DNA of 64,000 nucleotides from UBA2266 sp964406945 (GCA_964406945.1 CAYOTO010000002.1:93333-157332), one strand, 5' to 3'; shown: positions 1-8,994, counted from the stretch's first letter. Notes: generated from the letters alone by a model not told the origin. Numbers and translations are program-made.

Positions 1-688
1 CACCGCTTTGGGGGCGGTGGGCGATGAGCGATTCTATTATAGAGAAGAGGCCGACAACCGTCGCTTCAGAACTTCGCGGCAGAGACCTAAGATCTCGCAA
101 ACGGCGGAACGCTCTTTTCAAATGTGGATAGTCCGGACAGATATCCTGGATTAGCTCGAAGTTTGTTCTAATTTCTTTTAATTCCTCAACAGAAACTTCG
201 ACAGCAGGTTGCGGACAAAGGCCTTGTGCATCAAAGAAACTAAAAATGGAAGGGCTGTGCCACATAGTCCCCTGGCCACCGCCGTCGAAGCCATTGAACA
301 ATGAAAATCCGATTTCAAGATCGTTCTTCAGAAGCGATGCTGCAGACGCTATATCCTGAATTTCGGTATTAGATCCCTTGAATGATATTACCCAATATCG
401 CCAGTCCTGTGGGGGAAGGGACTTTATGGCATAGTGGAAATTTCTTGGTTTATTGCCAGGTGTCTTCTTTACCTCGCATTCATACAAAAAACCATTTGCT
501 GTAGGAAACGGCATAAACGCCGGTAGAAAACTTTTAATCCTAGCAATCTCCTCCGGTGCTGCACGACGGATAAAGTGCTGCGGAGCGACTTCCACAGGCA
601 ATTTACCCCGGATCGTCACGTAGCTCAGGATGAAAGCACAAGAGGTCGTGGGGTCGCTATGTTCACTAGCTCCATTCAATTTGCTCAC
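1..688 (-). CDS. Partial hypothetical protein, possibly Apea-like HEPN
   Basis: A reading frame stays open on the minus strand from an in-frame stop at 716-718 down to base 1 and leaves the window, so the C-terminus is missing. About 225 residues are visible. There is no ATG. Possible starts are GTG at 688, TTG at 679 or GTG at 619, and a TATAAT hexamer at 715-720 could be a -10 box. The visible end contains a helix reading GLFSIIESLIAHRP, which resembles the start of the helical domain in Apea-like HEPN proteins (putative RNases); this link comes from memory of the family and is tentative. The gene is clearly richer in A+T than its neighbours, which hints at horizontal acquisition. Confidence 0.55.
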   Translation of the reverse strand, partial: MSKLNGASEHSDPTTSCAFILSYVTIRGKLPVEVAPQHFIRRAAPEEIARIKSFLPAFMPFPTANGFLYECEVKKTPGNKPRNFHYAIKSLPPQDWRYWVISFKGSNTEIQDIASAASLLKNDLEIGFSLFNGFDGGGQGTMWHSPSIFSFFDAQGLCPQPAVEVSVEELKEIRTNFELIQDICPDYPHLKRAFRRLRDLRSLPRSSEATVVGLFSIIESLIAHRPQSG

Positions 689-764
689 TGGGCGACTCGG
701 ATATCTGGTCTTACATTATAAAAGCAGAAACACTCTCGGGTTTATCTGCACGCGGCAAAAGTTC

Positions 765-1994
765 TCATTCTTTGAACGCTACTTCTCGGCTGTCGAATAC
801 GGGGCCGTCCTGGCAACACATTTTGTAGGTGGTTTCGTTGGAGTCGGGTACTTTACACTCAATTGCGCAGCTCTGGCACAGGCCAATACCGCAGGCCATG
901 CGGCGTTCCATGCTGATCCGGCAGTCGATTTTGCGCTCGGCGGCGATTCTTGCCATTGTAGCCAGCATTGGTTCGGGGCCGCACGCGTAAATCACGGTTT
1001 TAGCCGGTTCCGGTTTGTTTTTGTCGAGCCACTCGCACAGACAATCTGTAATCAGGCCTTTATAGCCAACAGAGCCGTCATCGGTGGCCACCACCGATTC
1101 GATGCCGTATCTGGCGAATTCCGGCAGGGAAAAGCCGAGCTGCTGGGAAATTTCGTCGCGTTTGCGTTCGAAAGGCAGTGCTTCGGCGGTCTGGGCGCCC
1201 GCGAAGGCGATTACCGCTATTTCGTGATGCTTCTCGGTCAAATATTTTGCAAGGTGCTGCAGCGGGGCCGTGCCCATGCCGCCTACCACGAGCAGGGCGG
1301 TATTCTTGTCCGGAGGAACGTCGAATCCGTTGCCCAGCGGCCCGATTACGCTTATTTTGTCGCCTTCCTTGAGATTGGTCATGCGGACAGTTGCGGGGCC
1401 CAGGACACAGTACAGCACTTCTATTCGCGTCCTGCCGCGTTTCGGCGTAACATTCGTAAAACTGAAGGGCCGTCGCAGCAGGACCGTTCGCGTGGATGCG
1501 TCCCGCAGTTGCTCGGGAATCTTCTCTTCGGGCGGCAGCGGGGCTCCGCTCAGATCGAATTCGGCGAACTGACCGGGCTTGAATCCGGCGAAAACCTGGG
1601 CTGCTTCGCCTTTGAACTTGAGCTGCATTTTGTAGAATCCCTCGCCGATCTTGCGGTTCGAAACAACCAAGGCGTCGTATACACCTTTACCCGACTTCTC
1701 CCGGGCCCCTGCGAATCTGCGATCATCATCCGCTTGCTGCTGCTCGGTGCTCTGCTGATCTTCGGTTTGCTGCTGCAAATCCGCATTTGGCTGCTCGTGT
1801 CTCTGCTCCGGAGCGGGGTTTTCCTCGGGTTGGGGCTGTTGTTCCGGCTGCTCGGGCTCTGTAGAGGTCTGCGGCTGTTCGGACCCGGTTGTCTGATCCG
1901 TCTGTGCCTGTTGTTGTGTTTTCTGATCGTCCGACTGCGACTGTTGGTCGACCGGCTGATTGTCTTGCTGTCTTTCTTCGCCCATTTCGCTCAT
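765..1994 (-). CDS. pyrK: Dihydroorotate dehydrogenase electron transfer subunit with Gln-rich N-terminal extension
   Basis: PyrK passes electrons from dihydroorotate dehydrogenase (class 1B) to NAD through FAD and a [2Fe-2S] cluster, in pyrimidine synthesis in the cytoplasm. The core spans about residues 106-409. It has an FAD-binding barrel (PGQFAEFDL), a nucleotide-binding segment (GPLGNGFD, VVGGMGTAPL) and the cluster ligands near the C-terminus: C368, C373 and C376 in CGIGLCQSC, plus C393 or C394. Usual PyrK length is about 260 residues. Here roughly 105 extra residues at the N-terminus are made mostly of Q, E, D and P. No in-frame start codon lies at the core boundary, so the extension appears real. 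It lies 50 bases downstream of galK on the same strand. No pyrD is seen nearby, although the two are usually adjacent. Confidence 0.87.
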   Translation of the reverse strand: MSEMGEERQQDNQPVDQQSQSDDQKTQQQAQTDQTTGSEQPQTSTEPEQPEQQPQPEENPAPEQRHEQPNADLQQQTEDQQSTEQQQADDDRRFAGAREKSGKGVYDALVVSNRKIGEGFYKMQLKFKGEAAQVFAGFKPGQFAEFDLSGAPLPPEEKIPEQLRDASTRTVLLRRPFSFTNVTPKRGRTRIEVLYCVLGPATVRMTNLKEGDKISVIGPLGNGFDVPPDKNTALLVVGGMGTAPLQHLAKYLTEKHHEIAVIAFAGAQTAEALPFERKRDEISQQLGFSLPEFARYGIESVVATDDGSVGYKGLITDCLCEWLDKNKPEPAKTVIYACGPEPMLATMARIAAERKIDCRISMERRMACGIGLCQSCAIECKVPDSNETTYKMCCQDGPVFDSREVAFKE

Positions 1995-2044
1995 GTTATC
2001 TCGCTATACTTGCGGGGGCGCATCAGCCCCCTGTCGTTTTGATT

Positions 2045-3289
2045 TTAAAGCAAATCCTCGTAAACCCTCACGCCGTCGACAACCTTGCATACATGCACAG
2101 CAAACTTGTCTGCAAAAGCCGGTCTCGATCTCGGATAGCCTGTCTGGACGGCCTTTTTGACCGCATCCACGGCCTCTTCGAGCACCAGAGCGCCGGACGC
2201 GCCCTTGTCGCCGCCGCCTAGCATTCGCTCTCCAAGCACTCCCGGGACCGTTCGCACCAGATCGCACATTGTCTCAAGCTCCGGTCCGGATATCCTGTAA
2301 TCATCCCTAAGTCCGACGCCGTCGGCACGGAAGATCGAACCCACGGTGTCGATATCGCCGGCCTTCCAGGCGTCCATCATCCGGTAAAAGCGTTTTTGGG
2401 CGTGGTAAATGTAGTTCAGCCTGTCGCATTTTTCCGGCTCCCTCTGGCCGAATTGAGCTATTGCCTTTGTGTATACCGACTCTTCTTTTACGTCCGCAAG
2501 GCAGTTCACGTCAAAACCGGCGTCTCCAAGCATTTTGGCCAGCTCTTCGCATTCGGCGCGGCGGATTTTGTACGTTGATTTTTCCAGCCCGGGTCGCACC
2601 GTGCCGGTGTCCATTACCACAATTCTCAGCTTTTCGCCGCCGGCGCCAAGCGGAATATGCTGTATACTGCGGTTTGCCGGGTCGTAGTACGTGCCCATTC
2701 CCTCTTTGGCGAACAGGATCATAATCTGATCCAACTGTCCGCAGGGCGAGCCTATATAATCATTTTCGACGGCCTGAGCCAGGTCGATTATCTTCATCTG
2801 ATCTTCGAGATGAATCTGGTTGACCTCCAGTAGCGTCAGAATCAAGTTCAGACTCAGCGACGCCGAGCGGCTCATCCCGCCGCCGGGGATGTTGCCGTAC
2901 ACAACGGCGTCGATTCCCCGCGACAGCTTATATCCCTCGCGTTTGAGTATATAGTCCACACCGTACGGAAAGCGTCCCCAGGTCTCGGCCGTCTCGGCGC
3001 TCTTGGGCTCCGGCACATCTCCCAATGAGAACTCGATAATGCCGTCGTCCGGGAAATTGCCGCTGAAAACCCGCATTTTGCCGGTATTGTTGGGCTTGTA
3101 GGCCATCCAGATGAAACGGTCGGTGCCGACTCCGAACAGTTCCGTGCCGTTGTAATCGCCGTGCTCTACGCCCAGACAAAACCGCGAAGATGTGCGTCTG
3201 ATCTTACCGCCTTTGATGTCGAGCCCTTTTTCTCCAGACAGCTCTTTAATTACGTCCAAAGCCTTTTTATCCTCAGGCGTCAAATCCAT
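2045..3289 (-). CDS. galK: Galactokinase family GHMP kinase
   Basis: The 414-residue product is a cytoplasmic sugar kinase of the GHMP fold, probably phosphorylating galactose or a related sugar at C1. A divergent galactokinase signature is present near the N-terminus (VEHGDYNG in place of GEHTDYN). The phosphate-binding motif 2 reads GNIPGGGMSRSASLS, the catalytic-Asp region reads GSPCGQLDQ, and motif 3 reads ERMLGGGDKGASGAL. The substitutions in motifs 1 to 3 mean that substrate specificity is not certain. It has its own promoter at 3346-3374. The sodium/solute symporter just upstream on the same strand fits sugar uptake followed by phosphorylation. pyrK follows 50 bases downstream and may be cotranscribed. 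Confidence 0.72.
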   Translation of the reverse strand: MDLTPEDKKALDVIKELSGEKGLDIKGGKIRRTSSRFCLGVEHGDYNGTELFGVGTDRFIWMAYKPNNTGKMRVFSGNFPDDGIIEFSLGDVPEPKSAETAETWGRFPYGVDYILKREGYKLSRGIDAVVYGNIPGGGMSRSASLSLNLILTLLEVNQIHLEDQMKIIDLAQAVENDYIGSPCGQLDQIMILFAKEGMGTYYDPANRSIQHIPLGAGGEKLRIVVMDTGTVRPGLEKSTYKIRRAECEELAKMLGDAGFDVNCLADVKEESVYTKAIAQFGQREPEKCDRLNYIYHAQKRFYRMMDAWKAGDIDTVGSIFRADGVGLRDDYRISGPELETMCDLVRTVPGVLGERMLGGGDKGASGALVLEEAVDAVKKAVQTGYPRSRPAFADKFAVHVCKVVDGVRVYEDLL

Positions 3290-3345
3290 ACCGTTTACTC
3301 CGTAAGAACAGCCGTAAAGTGCATTTCCTCCACCGAATTGGCCCC

Positions 3346-3374
3346 CTTATACCCCACAAAACTTCCGAACGCAA
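3346..3374 (-). promoter_or_regulatory. Sigma70-type promoter for galK
   Basis: On the minus strand a -35 box TTGCGT (3369-3374) is followed after 17 bases by TATAAG (3346-3351). The galK start codon lies 56 bases further on. Confidence 0.5.
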
Positions 3375-3440
3375 CCCCATTTCACCGGCGCTGAGGCGCT
3401 TTTGGCGGGTGATCGGCCGTGGTCTGCGGGTTACCCAACG

Positions 3441-3476
3441 AAAAAGCCCCCGGCCACATTCGGGCGGGGGGCTTTG
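3441..3476 (-). terminator. Rho-independent terminator of the symporter gene
   Basis: On the minus strand a GC-rich stem (AAAGCCCCCCG pairing with CGGGGGCTTTT around a loop) is followed by a run of five T. It lies 33 bases past the symporter stop codon. Confidence 0.8.
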
Positions 3477-3508
3477 ATTCCAAGAATAGACTTAAGCTCG
3501 CCGCGAAA

Positions 3509-5539
3509 TTATCCGGCGATTCCAATCGGGCTAAAGAGTATGTAGAGGATCACGGTAACTACCACCACGACGATACCGCCGACCAACGCTCCCTTGCTGG
3601 TTTCCAGTTGAAGTTCGGTCTTCTTCTCGAACACGATTGGCTGAGCCAGAGGCTTGATCAGGGTGATAATGCCCATAACTACGAGGCACAGGACGAAGCA
3701 GATCGCCATGCGATTGAGGAACTGCACGCTCGGAGCGAGGACTTTCAATATTCCGTAGCTGGCGATGCTGCACGCAAGGCCTATCGCACCTGACATGGCC
3801 GGGGCCTTGCGGACGATGAGCCCGAACGCAAATACAGCAAGGATGCCAGGCGAAATGAAGCCCTGGCTTTCCTGAATAATCGTGAAAATACTGTTGCTGA
3901 TCTTCGGATTGCCCAGTTGCGGGGCCAGTCCGATCGCAATCGCCGTGAATACGACCACGCATATTCGCCCGAGCAGAACGATCACCTTCTGGCTCGCTTC
4001 GGGTGAAATGTACTTCTTGTAAATGTCCATCGTGAAGATGGTCGAGGCTGCGTTGAGCATCGCTGCAAGAGAGCTTACGACCGCTCCGAGCAGGGCCGCG
4101 AGCACGAACCCCAGCAGACCTGTGCGCTCGGGCAGTACGTTTCCTAGCAGTTGGGCCATCGCCGTGTCGTATTTGTAAGCTATGAATTTCTCGGTGGTTA
4201 TACCTGCTCCGGCGGCTTCGGCGGCCTGCACAGCACTTTCGTTATACTGCTCCAGTTCTGCCGCGAATGCCGGCATAACGCTCTCCCATGCCTTGTCATT
4301 CGACTTGAAAACCGTGTATTTATCCGCCTCGATTGCTTCCAATTCTTCCTGGGTTATGGGCAAAACGAACGGGTTTTGAATGTCCGGAGCCTCAATTGCA
4401 TCGGTTTCAGGGTAGACGGCGAGCATGAAACGGCCCTGCTGCCAACCGGCTATCGCCTCGGGTTCGGGCGTCTGTCGCACCTCGACCATTTGGGTCTGAG
4501 GATTCGCTTTGAGATACTGGGCGATTACGGGTGCATTGTCTTTCACAGACTCCAGTTGCATGTTCTTTGCATAGAGATTGAAAGCGATGATTCCGGGAAT
4601 AACAATTACAAACGGTACGACAAGTTTCAGGCAGGCTGCGAAGACGATGCCTCGCTGGCCCTGCGAGAGCGAAGAAGAGCCGAGTGTTCTCTGGGTGATG
4701 TACTGGTTCAAACCCCAGTAGTAGAAGTTCGGAATCCAAAGCCCGAGTATTAGAGCCGTACACGGCAGAACGGGGTCCGTTTTCGGCAGGAACATGTTCA
4801 TGCGAACGCGGTTGAGATCCCAGAACCTCTCGATTGCTCCTGTACTGGGTTTAAGGGATTCGATGGCGACCGCACCGGTCGAAACATCCACGACTTTGGC
4901 CGCCTGTTCCGCATCGCCGAGGGCCATAAAGGCAAACACCATTATGACGCCGCCCCCGATGATCAGTGCGCTTCCCTGGATAAGGTCGGCCCAGGTGCAT
5001 GCTTTAAGACCGCCGGCGGCCACGTATAACATGGCGATAAGGCCAATTACGAGCGATCCGGCGCCCAGGGTTACATCATATCCCATCTGGCCGGCCAGTG
5101 TGCGTATCGTCAAAGCTCCGCTGTATGTAACCGAACCGAGCAGCAGCATGTAGATGAAGATTGTGGCGATGGCCATGATGTTGCGGGCGGCCGCGTTGTA
5201 GCGGTACTCGAGGAATTCCGGCATTGTGTATATGCCGGCCCGCAAAAAGTAGGGCAGAAACGCGAAGGCCACCACGATCAGGGTAACCGCGGCCATCCAT
5301 TCGTAACTGGCGATTGCCAGGCCGACATGGCTGGCGGCGTTGCCGCTCATGCCCACGAACTGCTCTGTGCTGATGTTGGCGGCGATAAGTGAAAAGCCGA
5401 TCAGCCACCAGCTCAATCCGCGTCCGGCCAGAAAATAGCCTTCGCTGGTCTTCTCATGGCGGCTTTTCAGAATGCCGAGAGAGACCACCGCAATCACAAA
5501 AGCGACAAAAACTATGACATCCACGGCGTACAGTTGCAT
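3509..5539 (-). CDS. Sodium/solute symporter (SSS/SLC5 family)
   Basis: This is a multi-pass inner-membrane protein that couples sodium entry to uptake of a solute, probably a sugar given the adjacent galactokinase. The N-terminal part carries the family features: SEGYFLAGRGLSWWLIGFS, then ANISTEQFVGMSG and a long run of hydrophobic helices through to residue 670. The start at 5539 is chosen because an AAGGAGA ribosome site lies 6 bases upstream and because the longer frame would begin at 5608, inside the promoter. The product is 676 residues, longer than simple bacterial SSS proteins; a polar insert of about 120 residues (roughly 335-455) sits between helices. The exact substrate cannot be read from sequence. 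Confidence 0.88.
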   Translation of the reverse strand: MQLYAVDVIVFVAFVIAVVSLGILKSRHEKTSEGYFLAGRGLSWWLIGFSLIAANISTEQFVGMSGNAASHVGLAIASYEWMAAVTLIVVAFAFLPYFLRAGIYTMPEFLEYRYNAAARNIMAIATIFIYMLLLGSVTYSGALTIRTLAGQMGYDVTLGAGSLVIGLIAMLYVAAGGLKACTWADLIQGSALIIGGGVIMVFAFMALGDAEQAAKVVDVSTGAVAIESLKPSTGAIERFWDLNRVRMNMFLPKTDPVLPCTALILGLWIPNFYYWGLNQYITQRTLGSSSLSQGQRGIVFAACLKLVVPFVIVIPGIIAFNLYAKNMQLESVKDNAPVIAQYLKANPQTQMVEVRQTPEPEAIAGWQQGRFMLAVYPETDAIEAPDIQNPFVLPITQEELEAIEADKYTVFKSNDKAWESVMPAFAAELEQYNESAVQAAEAAGAGITTEKFIAYKYDTAMAQLLGNVLPERTGLLGFVLAALLGAVVSSLAAMLNAASTIFTMDIYKKYISPEASQKVIVLLGRICVVVFTAIAIGLAPQLGNPKISNSIFTIIQESQGFISPGILAVFAFGLIVRKAPAMSGAIGLACSIASYGILKVLAPSVQFLNRMAICFVLCLVVMGIITLIKPLAQPIVFEKKTELQLETSKGALVGGIVVVVVTVILYILFSPIGIAG

Positions 5540-5607
5540 AGCATATCTCCTTACACACTTAAATCCAGAGCCCCGCCCCCGCGCCGGGCCAACCACAACC
5601 GGCGTCA

Positions 5608-5635
5608 ATTATAGCCGTGTAAACACCGCTGGCAA
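5608..5635 (-). promoter_or_regulatory. Sigma70-type promoter for the symporter
   Basis: TTGCCA (5630-5635), a 16-base spacer and a perfect TATAAT (5608-5613) on the minus strand. The transcript would start about 60 bases before the ribosome site and ATG at 5539. Confidence 0.65.
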
Positions 5636-5668
5636 CCAAAGAAATCGATTTTGTGCGTGTGGGTCAGA

Positions 5669-5703
5669 GGTCGGCCCACATTCCGGCGAAAATCAGGCCG
5701 ACC
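5669..5703. repeat. Inverted repeat between AhpD-like gene and symporter promoter
   Basis: GGTCGGCC (5669-5676) and its exact complement GGCCGACC (5696-5703) are separated by 19 bases. There is no T-run on either side, so it is either a weak terminator for the AhpD-like gene (stop at 5745) or a protein-binding site upstream of the symporter promoter. Confidence 0.4.
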
Positions 5704-5744
5704 CCCTGTATGTTTGTTCTTCGACATTCTCGTGCACGCCGAGA

Positions 5745-6086
5745 CTATTCCTCGGCTGCGTCGAGTGCTTCAATTACTTCGGGGATGTGCGTGTAAGCAG
5801 GTCCGCCGGCCATCATCACCGCTACGCTTGCGGCTTCGATGATCTGTTCTCGGGTGGCGCCTGCGCCGAGGCACTTCTTGACGTGCAGGCGAATGCACGG
5901 GCAACATTGAGTGGCGACCGCGATTCCCACCGCGACAAGCTCTTTTTCGAGAACTGTAATCGAACCCTCTTTCATTACCTTGCTGAAAAGAGCGCCGAAG
6001 CCTGTTAGCATGTCGGGCGCCTGTTGCTTCATTTTGGCCATGTCGTTGTTGAATTTCTCGTAGAATTCTTTGACTTCCTGTGACAT
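5745..6086 (-). CDS. Carboxymuconolactone decarboxylase / AhpD-like protein
   Basis: A small all-helical cytoplasmic protein (113 residues from the chosen start) of the CMD/AhpD superfamily, whose members act as peroxidases or decarboxylases. The AhpD-type motif is visible as CCPCIRLHVKKCLGAGAT: two cysteines in CxxC spacing followed by a histidine, which is the usual redox pair and proton relay. The start at 6086 (MSQEVKEF) is preferred because a GAAAGG ribosome site lies 6 bases ahead; the adjacent ATG at 6089 is too close. It is last in the minus-strand run tsaD-larB-nnrD. The physiological substrate is unknown. Confidence 0.83.
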   Translation of the reverse strand: MSQEVKEFYEKFNNDMAKMKQQAPDMLTGFGALFSKVMKEGSITVLEKELVAVGIAVATQCCPCIRLHVKKCLGAGATREQIIEAASVAVMMAGGPAYTHIPEVIEALDAAEE

Positions 6087-6165
6087 CATTATCCTTTCGT
6101 GATTAAATAAGTTACCTGAATGAACTCGAGGTGCTGAAACACCCCCATTTTGCACAAGACACTGC

Positions 6166-7032
6166 TTACTGATGGCCCATCCTGATGAAAGCCTCCGGCA
6201 GTCCGTCGATAATGTCAGTTGCCGTCAGACTTACCTGGCCCAGTTCATCGGCCATCAGATCTCCGGCAAGCCCGTGCACGTGTACGCCCAGGACGGCGGC
6301 GTCAAATGCGCTCATGCCCTGGCCTAAAAGGGCGGTTATGACGCCCGTCAGGACGTCGCCGCTGCCGGCGGTCGCCATTCCCGGGTTGCCGGTGTCGTTT
6401 ACATACACACGCTCGCCGTCGCTTACGACGGTCGCGGCGCCTTTGAGCACCACCACAGTTCCGGACCGTCTGGCAATTTCGTGAGCCTGCTTTTGGCGAT
6501 CCTGCGGCATATCCTCGCGGATCAGACCGGTCCAGAGTCGCTTCATTTCGCCCGGGTGTGGCGTCAAAACCATATTTGCCCTGCGTTTGGCGGGCCAGTC
6601 CCCGAGGCCGGCGAGATTGTTCAGGCCGTCGCCGTCAGCCACCAGTGGTAAGTTCTCCTGAGCGATCAAGGTTTCCATAACACTGCGCAGGTCGCCGCTG
6701 GTGCCGAGGCCCGGGCCCGCGGCCAGGACATCATTCTCGCCTACGGCGTTGAGTATTGCTTCGACGGCATCGGCGCTTATGCGCCCGGTTCCGTCTTCGG
6801 CCAGCGGAATCGTTGTGTAGCAGGGTTCGAGCGAGGCAACCACCGGCAGGGCACTGGCTGGGGTTGCAACTCTCACCAGGCCGGCCCCGCCGCGAAGCGC
6901 GCTCTTGCCCGCAAGGGCTGCTGCACCGCTCATTCCGACGCTCCCGGCTATAATGCAGACCTTGCCGTAAGTTCCTTTGTGTCCGTCAGCGGCCCGCGTT
7001 TCGAGCCTTGGAACCTCTCTAATGCGTTCCAC
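6166..7032 (-). CDS. nnrD: ADP-dependent NAD(P)H-hydrate dehydratase
   Basis: This enzyme repairs damaged hydrated NAD(P)H by ADP-dependent dehydration. The 288-residue product is a ribokinase-fold dehydratase alone, without the N-terminal epimerase domain often fused in Nnr proteins. Visible signatures are KGTYGKVCIIAGSVGMSGA near the N-terminus, LTPHPGEMKRL in the middle, and the family motif NPGMATAGSGDVLTG at about residue 215, which holds the catalytic Asp. The frame opens with GTG at 7032 and its first residues match the family's usual N-terminus. It sits 64 bases behind larB on the same strand. Confidence 0.9.
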   Translation of the reverse strand: MERIREVPRLETRAADGHKGTYGKVCIIAGSVGMSGAAALAGKSALRGGAGLVRVATPASALPVVASLEPCYTTIPLAEDGTGRISADAVEAILNAVGENDVLAAGPGLGTSGDLRSVMETLIAQENLPLVADGDGLNNLAGLGDWPAKRRANMVLTPHPGEMKRLWTGLIREDMPQDRQKQAHEIARRSGTVVVLKGAATVVSDGERVYVNDTGNPGMATAGSGDVLTGVITALLGQGMSAFDAAVLGVHVHGLAGDLMADELGQVSLTATDIIDGLPEAFIRMGHQ

Positions 7033-7096
7033 CGTTATACCCCCAATCCTTTGGTTCGCTTTTGTATGGTTTGGTGCTGCCCGAGTGCTCTGGGCA

Positions 7097-7897
7097 TCAT
7101 GCAGAACCGCCGTCGATTTTTCGGTTGATCAGCGTAGCTGTAACCGCCGCCGAGAAGCCGTTATCGATATTAACTACTGTTACGCCGGACGCGCAGCTAT
7201 TGAGCATTGTCAGCAGGGCGCTTAAGCCGTCGAAGCTGGTTCCGTATCCGACGCTGGTGGGTACGGCGATGACCGGGCAACTTACCAGCCCGGCGGTCAC
7301 GCTGGCCAGGGCGCCCTCCATGCCGGCGACCACGATCAGGAGGTTGGCTTCTTGGATTCTGGGCAGGTGTCCGAGCAGGCGGTGCAGCCCGGCCACTCCG
7401 ACATCACATATCAACTCGGTTTGCTGGCCCATAACTGCGGCGGTTTCCTTAGCCTCGACGGCGACAGGCAAATCCGCCGTGCCCGCGGTTAGAATGGGCA
7501 GGACGCTTTTGGATCTGACCATATCCTTCTGTTCGAGGACGATTGTTCTTCCCAGCTTGCTGTATCGTGCGTCCGGAAAGTTGCCGGTGGCCGCCAGGGC
7601 CTCGAAGACGTGCGGCTCAGCTCTTGTAGCAAGCACATTGTTGCCCTTGGAGGCCAGGGAGCCGAATATCTGAACAATCTGCTCGACGGTTTTGCCGGGG
7701 CAGTATATAACTTCCGGAAAACCGCGTCTTATGTTGCGGTGGTGGTCGAGGCAGGCAAAGCCCAGATTCTCGAAGGGCAGATGTCGGAGTCGGCCAAGCG
7801 CATCATCGACTTCCAATTGGCCCTTTTTTACCTGCTCCAGTATTTCCTTCAATTGCTCGGGATTAATAACGCACCTCACAAATTCAATCGGCCACAA
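7097..7897 (-). CDS. larB: Nickel pincer cofactor biosynthesis protein LarB
   Basis: LarB carboxylates and hydrolyses nicotinic acid adenine dinucleotide in the first step of nickel-pincer nucleotide synthesis, the cofactor of lactate racemase and relatives. The 266-residue product is related to AIR carboxylase (PurE): LPILTAGTADLPVAVEAKET begins the core, and CDVGVAGLHRLLGH, VVAGMEGALASV and VPTSVGYG follow. The N-terminal segment (LKEILEQVKKGQLEVDDAL) is typical of LarB. No ATG start is present; TTG at 7897 or GTG at 7879 are candidates. larC, larE and larA are not in the window. It is 50 bases downstream of tsaD. Confidence 0.9.
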   Translation of the reverse strand: MWPIEFVRCVINPEQLKEILEQVKKGQLEVDDALGRLRHLPFENLGFACLDHHRNIRRGFPEVIYCPGKTVEQIVQIFGSLASKGNNVLATRAEPHVFEALAATGNFPDARYSKLGRTIVLEQKDMVRSKSVLPILTAGTADLPVAVEAKETAAVMGQQTELICDVGVAGLHRLLGHLPRIQEANLLIVVAGMEGALASVTAGLVSCPVIAVPTSVGYGTSFDGLSALLTMLNSCASGVTVVNIDNGFSAAVTATLINRKIDGGSA

Positions 7898-7947
7898 ACC
7901 CCAAGCAGCGGTAAACGTCGCCCCCGGGGCTGCCGCATTAATACGAT

Positions 7948-8982
7948 CTATGACGCCATGGGTTCCAGGCTCAAATCAGCAAAAAGCCCGGCCTGGTACT
8001 TGTGATACGCCAGAGATGCTACCATAACGGCATTATCCGTGCAATAGCGTTTGGGTGCGACCAGGAGTTTCCTTGTCGTTTTGCCTGCCCGGCACATGGT
8101 TCCAAGGGCCTCTCGCAGGGCGGTATTTGCCGCCACTCCGCCGCCCAGCAGGACGGTTTTTGCCCTGATTCTGTCAGCCGCTCGGCGGGTCTTGGCCACC
8201 AGGACGTCGACTACAGCCGCCTGAAACGAAGCTGCAATGTCGGCTATCTGCTGCCGGCTCATGGAATCGACCAGGTTGTCGCCCTTCATGTTCTGGCCGC
8301 GGCAGTGATAGAGAACCGCCGTCTTGATGCCGCTGAAGGAAAAATCCAGCGAGTCTTTGCCAAGCATGGATCGGGGAAAGTCAACGGCTTTGGGATCGCC
8401 GTTTGAGGCCGCTTTCTCGATGCTGGGTCCGCCCGGATACGGCAGTTTCAGGATCGTAGCGACTTTGTCGAAGGCCTCGCCGGCCGCGTCGTCTATAGTC
8501 GAACCCATCAGATCAAGCTCCAGAGGCGATTCGCAGTCATACAAGCTGGTATGGCCCCCGGAGACCACCAGGGCCACCGCCGGCAACTCCAGATGCTCCT
8601 CGGCCAGCATCGCGGACTGCAAATGGGCGTGGATGTGATTTATCGCGATCAGCGGTTTGTGCCACATGAAACTGAGGGTCTTGGCCGCCGTAACGCCAAC
8701 GACGAGGGCTATCGTAAGGCCCGGCCGGTTGGCTATGGCGATTGCATCGATATCATCGCGGCCGGTCCCGGCCTGCTCCATCGCCTCGGCCAGTACGGGG
8801 TAGATGTTTTCAATGTGTGCCCGGGAGGCAATTTCCGGAACAACACCGCCGTACTTGCCGTGCAGCTCGACCTGGGAAGCCACCACCGACGAGCGTACAT
8901 CCCGTGCGTTGGCGACAACCGCTGCCGCAGTTTCGTCGCAACTTGTCTCAATACCCAGTATGTTTACACGGTCAGCACCCAT
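7948..8982 (-). CDS. tsaD: tRNA N6-adenosine threonylcarbamoyltransferase TsaD
   Basis: TsaD transfers the threonylcarbamoyl group onto A37 of tRNAs that read ANN codons, working with TsaB, TsaE and TsaC. The fold is ASKHA. Metal-binding histidines H116 and H120 lie in NHIHAHL. Other signatures are LGIETSCDETAAA at the start, VVSGGHTSL, FSFSGIKTAV and LLGGGVAANTALRE. The start at 8982 gives 344 residues, the usual family length. The longer frame beginning at 9036 would lie upstream of the promoter at 8995-9023, so it is rejected. It leads the tsaD-larB-nnrD-AhpD run. Confidence 0.93.
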   Translation of the reverse strand: MGADRVNILGIETSCDETAAAVVANARDVRSSVVASQVELHGKYGGVVPEIASRAHIENIYPVLAEAMEQAGTGRDDIDAIAIANRPGLTIALVVGVTAAKTLSFMWHKPLIAINHIHAHLQSAMLAEEHLELPAVALVVSGGHTSLYDCESPLELDLMGSTIDDAAGEAFDKVATILKLPYPGGPSIEKAASNGDPKAVDFPRSMLGKDSLDFSFSGIKTAVLYHCRGQNMKGDNLVDSMSRQQIADIAASFQAAVVDVLVAKTRRAADRIRAKTVLLGGGVAANTALREALGTMCRAGKTTRKLLVAPKRYCTDNAVMVASLAYHKYQAGLFADLSLEPMAS

Positions 8983-8994
8983 AAACAGTTCAGC

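Noticed and set aside
630..2042. A 470-residue plus-strand frame opposite pyrK
   Set aside because: It mirrors the Q-rich and FAD-domain coding of pyrK on the other strand, has no family motifs, and the minus-strand frame matches PyrK clearly.
7033..7055. TATAAC just before nnrD as a promoter
   Set aside because: It lies only a base or two from the GTG, so transcription would begin inside the gene.
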